This document shows, piece after piece, positions 1 through 8,877 of a stretch of 64,000 nucleotides of DNA. The notes beneath the pieces are model-generated. The model searched no databases and was not told the DNA's origin. It saw only the letters and a list, made by a program, of their open reading frames with translations. Position 1 is the first letter of the stretch. Each line of letters starts with the position of its first letter. A program made the translations under genes and the position numbers. The DNA comes from JAPLIS01 sp963719415 (GTDB taxonomy: Bacteria; Babelota; Babeliae; Babelales; Vermiphilaceae), in assembly GCA_963719415.1 (NCBI GenBank), contig OY970383.1:1302001-1366000 (forward strand), in the 5' to 3' direction.

Positions 1-2
1 TA

Positions 3-206
3 AAGCTCACCAAAGCTTTGTTGGAAAAAGAAAAGGTATTGAAAAAAAGGGATAGTTTGTCAAGGGAACAGTTTATAAGAGCAGATTATATGATAAATGA
101 AGAAATAAAAAAGGCGCAAGAAGAATTAGATAAAGCGCGTGCAGATGAAAATACGGTAGAAAAACGGTTCGATTGGCTTCCGATACACATTTTTGGTACT
201 GATTAA
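3..206 (+). CDS. 3' end of a truncated CDS, function unknown
   Basis: The frame is open from the left edge of the window to a TAA at 204-206, so this is the C-terminus of a gene that begins outside. The 67 visible residues are rich in Lys, Glu and Asp with heptad-like spacing and look like a charged helix or coiled coil, ending in a short hydrophobic tail (DWLPIHIFGTD). A TTG at 18 could act as a start, but nothing resembling a ribosome binding site precedes it. The next gene on the same strand follows after 29 bp, so the two may be cotranscribed. No family is recognised. Confidence 0.55.
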   Translation, partial: KLTKALLEKEKVLKKRDSLSREQFIRADYMINEEIKKAQEELDKARADENTVEKRFDWLPIHIFGTD

Positions 207-235
207 TAGTTCTAAATAGAGGGGGGATGGTTTAA

Positions 236-952
236 ATGAAGACCATTATTGATACGCAAAAATTAAAGTTTTTAATAAGTCGTGCAGTAATATTTATATC
301 GAATTTGGTACCAAATGGCCAGTCTCGAGGCGTTAGAGTATCATTTTATTCGTTAGTTTTATGTATGTCTGTTTTTACGCTGACTATGTTTGCTCAACAA
401 TCTGTTGCGCTTACCTGTCAACAACAAGAAGATGGTTTGGGCACGAGTTTGCTTTCGGGATATAACGATCTGGTAAATATGTTATCAGGAAAAGAAGATC
501 AAATGATGGCAGCTGCAGCTATGGTAAAACAGGCTGAGTATGTCCTTGAAGTTGCGATCAAAAAGTCTAAGAATCCCTCGCCTGGTTTATCAGTTGCAGA
601 TAGGGCTGTAGAAGAATATAAAGCAGGAGAAGCCATCAAAAGAGCACAAAAAGAAGTAACAATGGCACAAAATTTTTTGCACCGAGCAACGAAAGAATTA
701 GGATTTAGCTATAAAGACAAAGTAGTTATCCCTTTTATTTCGTTAATGACTTATAACGATTATTTATCGCGCAAAGTGATTATGGAATTGATCGAAAAAG
801 GTTTGAGCCCATCTATTTTGCCTGTTGCGGTTGAGCTGGCATTTTCGATGATACTTGCTGGTAAAGTAAAGTTGCCTCCAGTAGTTGATTATTTGATTGA
901 TAAGGCTTCAGATAAAACAGATAAAAGAAAGAAGTCAGAGTCTCAGAAGTAA
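236..952 (+). CDS. Hypothetical secreted or membrane-anchored protein, 238 aa
   Basis: The ATG at 236 follows a purine-rich GAGGGGGGATGG stretch that can serve as ribosome binding site. A hydrophobic segment at about residues 36-58, ending SVALTC, looks like a signal peptide or N-terminal anchor behind an unusually long cytoplasmic leader. The body is mostly alpha-helical with Ala/Lys/Glu-rich stretches around residues 85-145, and the C-terminus is strongly basic (DKTDKRKKSESQK). It belongs to the run of secreted unknowns that typifies this window. I do not recognise a family and assign no function. Confidence 0.7.
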   Translation: MKTIIDTQKLKFLISRAVIFISNLVPNGQSRGVRVSFYSLVLCMSVFTLTMFAQQSVALTCQQQEDGLGTSLLSGYNDLVNMLSGKEDQMMAAAAMVKQAEYVLEVAIKKSKNPSPGLSVADRAVEEYKAGEAIKRAQKEVTMAQNFLHRATKELGFSYKDKVVIPFISLMTYNDYLSRKVIMELIEKGLSPSILPVAVELAFSMILAGKVKLPPVVDYLIDKASDKTDKRKKSESQK

Positions 953-972
953 AAAAGTGTAAGTTTTTTTTA

Positions 973-2130
973 TTAAAAATGAGCTGAATCGATTATCTTA
1001 ATAGTGCCTTTATTATTTTTAAGAATAATTGATTTTGATGGTTCTGAATTTTTTTGTCCAAGAGTACCTTTTACTTCCTGTTTTACTTTGTGCCATACAT
1101 CATTGTTGAGTATAGTTGTGCGAGCTTGTAGGGTAACGGGAAGTTCTGAAAAAATATTCCCACAAGATGTTGTCGCGTGTAAAGAAGCGTATGTCTTTTT
1201 GGAAAGAGAGAGATAGATAGATCCCGTATCCGTTTTTAAATCGAGATAGCCGTTACTTGGTAGAGATATACTGTGAATGTTAATTTTCCCCGTCTGTGTT
1301 GATGCGTAGATGCTATCTTTAGCATCATAAATATGGATAGAGCCTTTAGTGGTGGTTGCATGGATCGGGCTGCTTGCTAATTCTACGTTTATAGATCCCT
1401 TTTTGTGTACCGTTGCAATAAGACTGTTATGGGTATTTGTGCATATGATATCTCCCTCTTTGGTGGCAAGGGTGATCATGCCATACGTATCTTGGGTGGT
1501 GATTGATCCCTTGTCGGTTTCTAAAAAGAGTGTTGTTGTGGCGGGTATAATAAGGTGATACTGTATATTTTCTTTGCAGTCAACGGTGGGTGTGGTGGGT
1601 TGGATAAAGAGAGTATTATTTTTGATGTAAGAATTAATGGTAAATGGTGTTGCAGGTTCCTGTTTTTGAATACATTTAGAGAGGCGAGTTAAATGGGGGC
1701 CAGAAGGGTCCGCTTCTTTAGTATATGCCGTATGGGTAGAAGTTGGGTGAGTAATCTTTTTTGTCGCACTGATAAAAATAGTTTGCTGAGATGTATGAGT
1801 TCTGACTTTTATATTGCCAGATATGTTTTTTAATTTTATAGTCTGAATTTGTGAAGCATTATATTTGTATTGTTTTACTTGTGTAGCAGGTGTTTTTTTT
1901 AACATCGTTGTTATTTTTTCGAGAGAAAAAAGAGCATGTATTGATGCGCTTTGCAGTACGAGTATACTGATTATTAATGATCTATATACAGGTGCATACG
2001 ATAGAGTGAAATAAGATATAATGGTATAAAATATAAGAATAGGCGATATAAGAGTAAGATATATAAGAGTAAGATATATAAGAGTAAGATATATAAAAGT
2101 ATGTGCATAATTATGTGTACAATGAAACAT
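973..2130 (-). CDS. DUF4097-like beta-repeat (putative adhesin head) secreted protein
   Basis: From about residue 90 the protein is a series of short strand-turn repeats (IKLKNISGNIKV, GSITTQDTYG, GSINVELAS, GSIHIYDAK, GKINIHSI, GSIYLSL). This G-[DSK]-I rhythm is typical of the DUF4097/GIN-domain putative adhesin families, which form a right-handed beta fold outside the cytoplasm. A hydrophobic stretch ending SASIHALF at about residues 50-67 fits a signal peptide. The annotated N-terminus contains an IYLT repeat made by three copies of a 15-bp tract (2046-2096), so the real start may lie downstream. It is divergent from cca with only 35 bp between. Function in surface adhesion is inference from the family. 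Confidence 0.6.
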   Translation of the reverse strand: MFHCTHNYAHTFIYLTLIYLTLIYLTLISPILIFYTIISYFTLSYAPVYRSLIISILVLQSASIHALFSLEKITTMLKKTPATQVKQYKYNASQIQTIKLKNISGNIKVRTHTSQQTIFISATKKITHPTSTHTAYTKEADPSGPHLTRLSKCIQKQEPATPFTINSYIKNNTLFIQPTTPTVDCKENIQYHLIIPATTTLFLETDKGSITTQDTYGMITLATKEGDIICTNTHNSLIATVHKKGSINVELASSPIHATTTKGSIHIYDAKDSIYASTQTGKINIHSISLPSNGYLDLKTDTGSIYLSLSKKTYASLHATTSCGNIFSELPVTLQARTTILNNDVWHKVKQEVKGTLGQKNSEPSKSIILKNNKGTIKIIDSAHF

Positions 2131-2165
2131 AATGGTTCCTCATCTATTAATAGGTAGATCAGACG

Positions 2166-3560
2166 ATGATAACGCACACGATAGCTTTAGTATTAAATAA
2201 ATATCCCTGTTTAATCAAGATAATACCAGAAGTGAGTCAGGCAGGCGGCCGTATTTTTTTGGTTGGTGGGGCTGTACGAGACATGATTTTGCAAAAACCG
2301 ATTAAAGATGTTGATATTGAAATTCATGGACTTTATCTTGAGCGGATTGGAACTATATTAGCGCGGTATGGTCATGTCAATAAAGTCGGAAAGTCGTTTG
2401 GAGTATTGCGCATAGAAGGAATAGATATCGATTGGTCGTTACCTCGCTTAGATAGTAGCGGCAGAAAACCGGATGTCATGATAGATCCTCATTTATCGCT
2501 GAAAAAAGCATTTATGCGAAGAGATTTGACGATGAACGCTCTTGGGATAGACTTGTTGACGTATGAATGTATCGATTTTTTTGGGGGTATTAAAGATATA
2601 CAAGATAGGGTGTTACGAGTAGTTGATCCGGTGTTTTTTCAAGAAGATCCTTTGCGATTTTATCGTGTTATGCAATTTATCGGTAGATTTGAGATGACGC
2701 CTGATAGTGAGCTTGCGTCTATTTGTGCTGTAATGGATATTTCGGCTGTATCTGTTGAACGTATCGAAAAAGAATGTGAAAAATTGTTCTTGAAGTCTCG
2801 CCGTCCATCGTTAGCTTTCCGCTGGCTGCATAGAATAGGGAGATTAAAAGACGTTATGCCAGAAATTGCTCAGCTGGATGGAGTTCCTCAAAATCCGCAA
2901 TGGCATCCTGAAGGAGATGTATTTGAGCATTCTATGCAGGCATTAGATGCATCCGCATCTTTTTTATATGATGATATCCAGATAAAACTAATTATGATGT
3001 ATGCAGCTTTAGTGCATGATATTGGTAAAAAGGGGACAACGAAGTGGATAGATGGTGTTTGGCGCAGTTTTCGTCATGAACATGTAGGGGCGTTGATGGT
3101 GCCCGTTCTGTTGCGACGAATTACGCGTAAAAAAGATCTTATATTAGCAGTAAAGTGCTTGGTGAAGTATCATATGGTGCCCATGCAATTAGTAAAAAGT
3201 AAAGCGCCTCAATCGTCATATAAGCGTCTTGCTTGTAAGGTTAGCGCTAGTGGCATTACCTTATCTATGCTTGCCGATCTTTGCTTGGCTGATAAGCAAG
3301 GGAGAAATGGTCAAGATCATGAGCCATTAACGACTAATTTTTCTGACTTAGATTATTTTAAGCATTGTATTGCTACCCTTGGTATAGCTGTTGCGGCTGA
3401 AAAGCCTCTTTTGCATGGCAGAGATTTATTGAAATATGTGTCGGCAGGACCAAAAATAGGAAAGATGCTTGCTTATGCATATTCTATTCAGTTGAAAGAT
3501 GGTATTGTTGATAAAGATATATTAGAAAAAAGAGTTGTCTCTTTTTTTAAAAAAAAATAA
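2166..3560 (+). CDS. cca: CCA tRNA nucleotidyltransferase / poly(A) polymerase family
   Basis: This enzyme adds or repairs the 3' CCA end of tRNAs. The N-terminal nucleotidyltransferase domain has GGAVRD at residues 34-39 and the metal-binding pair in KDVDIE (Asp48, Asp50), followed by RRDLTMNALG near residue 119 and the RNA-binding stretch DPLRFYRVMQF. A C-terminal HD domain is visible, with HPEGDVFEHS and VHDIG (His284, Asp285), as in HD-containing members of the family. The length of 464 aa is normal. The three tRNAs in this window already encode CCA, so a repair role is likely for those. The stop is 23 bp before mreC. Confidence 0.93.
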   Translation: MITHTIALVLNKYPCLIKIIPEVSQAGGRIFLVGGAVRDMILQKPIKDVDIEIHGLYLERIGTILARYGHVNKVGKSFGVLRIEGIDIDWSLPRLDSSGRKPDVMIDPHLSLKKAFMRRDLTMNALGIDLLTYECIDFFGGIKDIQDRVLRVVDPVFFQEDPLRFYRVMQFIGRFEMTPDSELASICAVMDISAVSVERIEKECEKLFLKSRRPSLAFRWLHRIGRLKDVMPEIAQLDGVPQNPQWHPEGDVFEHSMQALDASASFLYDDIQIKLIMMYAALVHDIGKKGTTKWIDGVWRSFRHEHVGALMVPVLLRRITRKKDLILAVKCLVKYHMVPMQLVKSKAPQSSYKRLACKVSASGITLSMLADLCLADKQGRNGQDHEPLTTNFSDLDYFKHCIATLGIAVAAEKPLLHGRDLLKYVSAGPKIGKMLAYAYSIQLKDGIVDKDILEKRVVSFFKKK

Positions 3561-3583
3561 AAAAATTAGAAATAGAGGTTTAA

Positions 3584-4375
3584 GTGCAGGTAAAACGAAT
3601 TGTTACTTTGGTGATCATGATTTTTGTTATTTGTATATGTGCATGCTTTTCTTATTTTTTTTCCGGAGAAATGATAAAAAATATTTCTTCTTGTTTTTTA
3701 TATCCCACATTAAAAATACAATCACATTTGGTTGATTCAGTTAAAGATCTTATCTACGATCGCAAAGATATGAAATATCTTAAAAAAACCATGTACAAGC
3801 TCTATAAAGAATGTCAAGATTTACGCGCTGAAAATATTAAATTATGGGCACTCCATAATGCTACGCAGGAAATAGCGGAAATAGCTGAGTTTAGAAAGCA
3901 GTATGATATGGAAAACGCACGAATAGCTCGAATTTTAGGTAAACATTTTTCGCCCCAGGAGCATTATTTTTTAATTGATGGGGGAACTGATCAAGGTTTG
4001 GCTTGTGATATGGTGGTAATCTATAATAATTGTCTTGTCGGTAAAATTGAACAGGTATATTCTCGTTATAGTAGAGTTACTCTAGTCACCGATGAGCTTT
4101 GCAAGGTGGCAGCCTATTGTGCAAAGACGAATAGTAGTGGCATCTATCAAGGGTGTAATAAAACAACAGAAGCATCGTTTTTATATGTGCCCCATTTTAA
4201 AGAAATGGTTGAGAATGATACGTTATTGTCTAGTGGGCAGGGTACTATTTTTCCTGCAGGATTTAGCCTCGGTTCTATAGAATCATATTCTTGCGATGGG
4301 TTACATTATCAGATTACGGTAAAGCCATATCTTGATTTTGAATCGCTGACGCACTGTCTTGTAATAATGCGTTAA
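3584..4375 (+). CDS. mreC: Rod shape-determining protein MreC
   Basis: MreC is a membrane-anchored periplasmic scaffold that links MreB to cell-wall synthesis. The start is a GTG at 3584 preceded by AGAGGT. Residues 6-26 form the membrane anchor, about residues 55-95 a coiled coil (KKTMYKLYKECQDLRAEN), and the rest is the two beta-barrel MreC domain, with recognisable HYFLIDGGTDQGL, NCLVGKIEQV, VTLVTD and SSGQGTIFPAGFSLGSI. The length of 263 aa is typical. It follows cca by 23 bp. MreB and MreD are not in the window. Its presence implies that some wall-related shape control is kept. Confidence 0.88.
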   Translation: MQVKRIVTLVIMIFVICICACFSYFFSGEMIKNISSCFLYPTLKIQSHLVDSVKDLIYDRKDMKYLKKTMYKLYKECQDLRAENIKLWALHNATQEIAEIAEFRKQYDMENARIARILGKHFSPQEHYFLIDGGTDQGLACDMVVIYNNCLVGKIEQVYSRYSRVTLVTDELCKVAAYCAKTNSSGIYQGCNKTTEASFLYVPHFKEMVENDTLLSSGQGTIFPAGFSLGSIESYSCDGLHYQITVKPYLDFESLTHCLVIMR

Positions 4376-4390
4376 TTTTTTGAGCAATCG

Positions 4391-4951
4391 TTAATTGGGT
4401 ACAGGCAAAGGTGCTGCGGCTAAGATCGAAGCTGTTGAAGGTAGCAATCGTTGAGGATCATAAATAGTAAGACCAATTGAAGCAATGCCAACTAAGCCAG
4501 TTATTTTTGAAATACAGTCCCAGCGTTTAGCAGAATTTTTAAGACGTCTTACATATTCCTTTTCTTCTTCTGCTGTTCTACCACGAAAGCAAATACCAAA
4601 GATTATAGGAGCCTCCGGGGTATTTCTTTTTTCTATTGGGCATTGATCGTAATGAGAATAGTTTTGTTGTATCATATCAATAGAGAAAGGATCATCATTT
4701 GTCATAGTTGCTATTGTTTTTGCAAGTTCCCTAATCTGCTTTTCTGGCTTAGATTTTTGTGACTTATCATTCAGCCAAGAGGTAAAACCTGTAGGATTGA
4801 TTTGTAATTCTCGGTAGAATCGGTTTTCTAAAATACATTGTCTTATTATTGCCAACTTGCTTCTTTGTAAAGAAGCACATTCATAATCGGTAACCAACTC
4901 TGGTCGCACGAAATTTTTATAGTGATATTTTTGACGATCTGCTGTTGTATA
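4391..4951 (-). pseudogene. 3' half of a secreted-protein gene split by IS630 copy 1
   Basis: This segment encodes the C-terminal 186 residues of an unknown protein. The open frame runs back into the left end of the transposon, where it gains an artificial N-terminus (MGLFINALL is transposon sequence). If the element 4952-5904 and one copy of the TA target are removed, the frame joins exactly to the segment at 5905-6311, reading NSLTYTTADRQKYHY, and gives one 321-aa protein. A hydrophobic helix lies near its C-terminus (ITGLVGIASIGLTIY). No family is recognised. The intact gene probably encoded an exported protein, since the 5' half carries a signal peptide. Confidence 0.75.
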
Positions 4952-5904
4952 TAGCAAAGCGTTGATAAATAACCCCAAAAGAATATACTAATTTCTAAAC
5001 AAAAATTTAGGAGTTATAGTATGTATAGCGTAGACATAAGAAAAAAAGCTCTCGATTTATTAATCGAGAAGAAAATGAAAAAAACAGAAGTAGCATTGTT
5101 GCTTGATATAGACAGAAAAACATTATATACATGGAATAAAATATTCAAAAAAGAAGGCCGCATTGCACCATTATCAGATCGAACAAAATCTGGAAAAAGC
5201 AGAAGAAAATTAGATTTAGTTAAATTTAAACTTTTTTTGGACGAACATCAAGATTGGACCATTAAAGCAATGACTGAAGCGTTGAAAGTTGGTAAAACAG
5301 CAGTAGGAACAGCTATAAAGGCTCTTGGTTACACTCGAAAAAAAAACAATATTTATTCAAAGAAAGAATAGAGAAAGCACGAATAGAGTTTGCAGAGAAA
5401 GTAAAAAAAATAAAAAAATCAGAATTGGTATATTTTGACGAATCTGGAATTGACAATAACGAACGATATGCATATGGATGGGGATTGCGTGGCAAGCGCG
5501 TTTTTGCTGAAAAACCCGGGCATTCTACGCAAAGAACAAGTATTTGCGCAGGTCTTTTTGAAAATAAACTTTGTGCGCCTTTAATATTCGATGGTTATTG
5601 CAATAAAGAAATTATTAAATGTTATTTTGAGGCTGTTTTGCTGCCACATATAGGCACTGGAAAGACTATTGTTTTAGATAACGCATCGTTTCACAAATGG
5701 ATCGAAATCTCTGATATTGTAAATAAAGCTGGTTGTTCTTTGCTTTTTTTACCTGCTTATTCTCCAGACTTAAACCCAATAGAACATCATTGGGCTTACC
5801 TAAAAAATAATATTAGGCGTGAGCTTGAATTTGTTGAAAATGATATTTGGAAAGCGACTTGTAATGCATTTGAGAAAATGGGGAATTCTTAGTGCGCTAT
5901 GCTA
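4952..5904 (+). mobile_element. IS630-type insertion sequence, copy 1 (953 bp)
   Basis: The ends are TAGCAAAGCGTTGATAA (left) and the reverse complement of TAGCATAGCGCACTAAG (right), imperfect inverted repeats sharing TAGCANAGCG. It is flanked by TA on both sides (4950-4951 and 5905-5906), the target duplication expected for the IS630/Tc1/mariner superfamily. Copies of identical length lie at 9692-10644 and 39655-40607. This copy interrupts a minus-strand gene. The only coding content is a frameshifted transposase. Confidence 0.92.
5021..5892 (+). CDS. IS630-type transposase, two frames joined by probable -1 frameshift
   Basis: The first frame (5021-5371, 116 aa) is a helix-turn-helix domain (KTEVALLLDIDRKTLYTWNK) of the kind that binds transposon ends. 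The second frame holds the DDE catalytic core: VYFDESGID, IVLDNASFHK and YSPDLNPIEHHWAYLK supply the two Asp and the Glu. At 5341-5347 the sequence A AAA AAC lies in the right phase for a -1 slip, and the -1 frame is open from there to 5892, giving about 290 aa in one polypeptide. This is the normal length for the family. All three copies share the same arrangement, so it is programmed rather than decay. Confidence 0.88.
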
Positions 5905-6311
5905 TAGGTCAAAGAGTTGCTTTCAATGCTCGCGTTATTTAAATCTATAGAAAAAATATCGAAAATATTTTTAGGATTAAAAACGCCTTTATAAAAAGTT
6001 TTTTCATTATTCCAAGCAGTATAAAGATCTAGAAAGCAAGAAGAAACATGAGCTGCAGTATGATCGGCTGATGCTTTTTTATATGTTGTATATGACATTT
6101 CTATCATTTTTAGCCCCAATAATGCCATGATACATCTACCCGAACTCCACCAGGATTGACTGGCTATTTGTTCACTATTTTTGGCAGTATAAAGATTATG
6201 AACACCTCTATGGCTAGCAAAGCCTTGTTGAAAAACGGAGCTACTTAACCAAACAAATAATAATAAATTGAACAAACATCTAACACTATTTTTTTGTATA
6301 ATAGATATCAC
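5905..6311 (-). pseudogene. 5' half of the secreted-protein gene split by IS630 copy 1
   Basis: This is the N-terminal part (about 135 residues) of the gene whose 3' half lies at 4391-4951. It begins with a signal-peptide-like stretch (CLFNLLLFVWLSSSVFQQGFA). The reading frame runs through ASIESNSLTY and then into the transposon end, where it stops after SIAH. Joined across the TA target the halves are in frame, so the gene was intact until the insertion. The disrupted product may still be exported as a short fragment, but loss of function is more likely. Confidence 0.75.
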
Positions 6312-6518
6312 AAAACCCCTATTTTTATCTCATTGTATGTCTGTATTAACGTGTACTCGTATTATACTTTATGTATTATACTTTATGTATTGTGCTTTAT
6401 GTTAGCAGATGTTTTTGGCTTTAGCGATAAGTGAAAACTTTTGCATATAAAATATATTTTTGTTACTATTTGGTTAGTAGATATTCTTTTATTTATAGGT
6501 TTCAAAGATGGGAGCCTA

Positions 6519-6662
6519 ATGGCTACAAAACAAAATTTTGGGTATGAATTTTTTAATACGCTATTTATTTGTTTAATGAAAACTAATGGCCAGAATGGTG
6601 TTTTTTCTCCTATTTATTCTTATTATTTTTATTATGCATATAAGGGATTGCAATATACCTAA
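6519..6662 (+). pseudogene. Possible serpin N-terminal remnant
   Basis: The short frame beginning at ATG 6519 (after GGGAGCC) encodes KQNFGYEFFNTLF followed by NGQNGVFSPIYSYYFYYAYKGL and a stop. This resembles the first helices of serpins, where an F-x-F-x-x-L-F helix is followed by NVFFSPLSI and a small-residue helix. The rest of a serpin (about 330 residues, with the reactive-centre loop) is absent before the terminator-like hairpin at 6701. The frame can also be extended upstream to a TTG at 6441. It could be a remnant of a host-acquired protease inhibitor or a chance match; the similarity is short. Confidence 0.35.
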
Positions 6663-6700
6663 ATTTTAATTTTTTAAAAATTATAAGGCTATAATGCGAG

Positions 6701-6727
6701 AACCCTGGTTAAAAACTAGGGTTTTTT
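6701..6727. terminator. Rho-independent terminator-like hairpin
   Basis: AACCCTGG pairs with CTAGGGTT around a short A-rich loop and is followed by a run of six T. It lies between the serpin-like remnant and the ABC transporter genes and would end plus-strand transcription before the importer operon. Confidence 0.6.
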
Positions 6728-6838
6728 GATATTAAAATATTAATTATAATAATTAAATAGTAATGAAAAAATAGTTCATGAGTAAGTTGAATTAAAGCGT
6801 TGTTAACGCGTATAAAATAATTATAGAAAGGTTTTTGA

Positions 6839-7834
6839 ATGAAAAAAATAGTGTTGGTCGCAGCTTTTATAGTGGGGTTATTGGTAAGTTTGATTATAGT
6901 TAAACGGCTAAGAAAATCGACTTTTTCAAAAACATCAGCAAAAGCATATACCATTGGCATTTTGCAAACAGCTTCTCATCCAGCTTTGGATGCTGCACGT
7001 GATGGGTTTATGGAAGAGCTTCAGCATAAGTTAGGGGATAGTGTAGAATTTATTGTACAAAATGCACAGGGTTCAATTGCCAATGCCCATGCATTAGCAC
7101 AGCAATTTCATGCTAATCAGCAGTTCAATGGTTTTTTTGCTATAGCTACTCCCGCTGCTCAAGCTTTAAGTTCGCTAGAAAAAAACAGGCCAGTTATTAT
7201 TGCTGCAGTAACCGATCCATCAGCTTTAGGGCTTACTCATGTTTTAAATACTAATGTGTGTGGCACCACAGACATGATTGATGTGAACGCTGAAATAGAA
7301 ATGCTTACTCAATTAGTGCCGCAGGCAAAAAATATTGGGATTATATATACGGCAGGAGAAGTAAACTCAATCGCTTTAGTTAAACAGATGCACCAAGAAG
7401 TTGCAGCACGTGGTTTAACAGCAACTGATTTTGCAATTGGTAGTGAAGCTGATTTGCACGCTATAATTGAATTAGCTTGCAGGAAAACAGATCTTCTTCT
7501 TGCCCCAACAGATAATACGGTAGCATCAACAATTGCGGCAATTGCGGCAATAACAGCAAAACATAAAAAGCCTTTGATTGTGAGCGATAATATGCTTGTC
7601 AAATGTGGTGCGCTTGCCGCACGCGGTGTTGACTATAAGGCGACTGGTAAGCAGGCGGCTGAAATAGCGTATAAAGTTTTGGTTGAAGGTCAAAAGCCAG
7701 AGGAATTACCCATTGCCGAACCAAAAATTGAAACAGTATATATTAACAAAAATGTGTTAGATGCACTGGGGCTAACTATTCCAGATATATTAAAGAAACA
7801 GAGTATATTATACCAACCCGCTATCATAATCTAA
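6839..7834 (+). CDS. ABC transporter substrate-binding protein (TrpX-like, ABC_sub_bind family)
   Basis: This is the extracytoplasmic binding component of an importer encoded with the permease and ATPase that follow. Residues 4-20 form an N-terminal membrane segment without an obvious lipobox Cys, so the protein is probably membrane-anchored. The mature part has the type I periplasmic-binding fold typical of PF04392: YTIGILQTASHPALDAARDGFMEEL, then AQGSIANAHALAQQF, PVIIAAVTDPSALGL, KNIGIIYTAGE and LLLAPTDNTVAS. Related systems are annotated as tryptophan/tyrosine transporters, but the ligand cannot be read from the sequence. Length (331 aa) is normal. Confidence 0.82.
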   Translation: MKKIVLVAAFIVGLLVSLIIVKRLRKSTFSKTSAKAYTIGILQTASHPALDAARDGFMEELQHKLGDSVEFIVQNAQGSIANAHALAQQFHANQQFNGFFAIATPAAQALSSLEKNRPVIIAAVTDPSALGLTHVLNTNVCGTTDMIDVNAEIEMLTQLVPQAKNIGIIYTAGEVNSIALVKQMHQEVAARGLTATDFAIGSEADLHAIIELACRKTDLLLAPTDNTVASTIAAIAAITAKHKKPLIVSDNMLVKCGALAARGVDYKATGKQAAEIAYKVLVEGQKPEELPIAEPKIETVYINKNVLDALGLTIPDILKKQSILYQPAIII

Positions 7835-7853
7835 GTTTATTAGCACCCCAAGC

Positions 7854-7897
7854 CCCCTCAAGGGGGTTATGTTGGGGGATGGGCCGCAGGCCCATCC
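7854..7897. repeat. Two adjacent intergenic hairpins, one with a GCA triloop
   Basis: CCCCCTCAAGGGGG (7854-7867) is a short palindrome. It is followed by a perfect 9-bp hairpin, GGATGGGCC-GCA-GGCCCATCC (7877-7897). The stretch CCCCCTCAAGGGGG preceded by CAC-C-rich bases recurs at 52550-52574 next to another triloop hairpin. It lies between the binding-protein and permease genes of the ABC operon and could act on mRNA stability or attenuation, but no T-run follows. Confidence 0.6.
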
Positions 7898-7979
7898 AAT
7901 AAAGCTTAGTGATATTGAGCAATTATTATATTTTAATAATAGATAACGGATTGGTATTAGTTTAATAAAGGGTATAGTT

Positions 7980-8831
7980 ATGATTGAATTGCTACAAATA
8001 GTACAGGGTATTGTTGAGCGTGGATTAATTTTTTCTTTTGTCGTTGCCGGTGTTTATTTATCTTCTCGTTTAATTAATTTTGATAACTTGGCAGTTGAGG
8101 GGGCTTTTGGATTAGGTGGCGCAGTGATGGCTGTTTTGATGAGTTGGGGAGTTAACCCATGGCTTGGGCTTATGGGAGCAATAATTATTGGTGGGTTATC
8201 CGGCATTATTACGGGATTACTTAACACTACCTTACAATTGAATAATTTAATCAGTGGTATTGTTGTTACCACGGGATTATTTTCTATCATTCTTTCAATA
8301 GCAGGGTCAAATATGACCTTGGTAGGTCAAGAGACTATTTTTTCTTCTTCTATATCATCTGTTTTAGCTCCGTATCAGCCATTGCTCGTGTTAATGTTTC
8401 TCTGCGTTATACTTTTTTCTTTAACAAGTTGGTTTTTGAAAACTGAAATTGGGTTTTTGTTGTGTGCTGTTGGTGATACACCACAAATGGTAACTAATGT
8501 TGGCAAGAGTATAGCGGGTTATATTATTCTGGGATTAACTCTTTCGAATATGTTTGCAGCGCTCAGTGGTGCGTTATTTGTTCAGTATGCTGGTTATTTT
8601 TCAATTTGGACTGGGGTTGGCGTTTTAATTATCGGCTTAGCGGGCATGATATTAGCAGAAGCTTTTAGCTCAAAATTTGGTAGTGCGTTGGCAATAGGTT
8701 CGATTGCTTATCAAGCAATTATTGCCTTCACCTTTGAACTGCAACTTAACCAAAATTGGAATAAGTTAATTACGGCATCACTGATTGTTTTGTTGATAAT
8801 TATTAAACGCTTTTTAAGTAAAAGTAAGTAA
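7980..8831 (+). CDS. ABC transporter permease (BPD_transp_2 / TrpY-like)
   Basis: This is the membrane component of the importer, a polytopic protein of 283 aa with about eight hydrophobic segments. Features typical of the branched-chain/purine-type permease family include the small-residue-rich LINFDNLAVEGAFGLGGAV segment, the G-rich GLMGAIIIGGLSGIITGLL stretch, and GLTLSNMFAALSGALFVQYAGY before the C-terminal helices. It sits 145 bp after the binding protein, the gap being filled by hairpins, and 46 bp before the ATPase. It is predicted to form a dimeric channel energised by the downstream ATPase. Confidence 0.85.
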   Translation: MIELLQIVQGIVERGLIFSFVVAGVYLSSRLINFDNLAVEGAFGLGGAVMAVLMSWGVNPWLGLMGAIIIGGLSGIITGLLNTTLQLNNLISGIVVTTGLFSIILSIAGSNMTLVGQETIFSSSISSVLAPYQPLLVLMFLCVILFSLTSWFLKTEIGFLLCAVGDTPQMVTNVGKSIAGYIILGLTLSNMFAALSGALFVQYAGYFSIWTGVGVLIIGLAGMILAEAFSSKFGSALAIGSIAYQAIIAFTFELQLNQNWNKLITASLIVLLIIIKRFLSKSK

Positions 8832-8877
8832 ATAAAAGTAAATAAACAAGAGATAAGATAAAAAGAGAAAAATAAAG

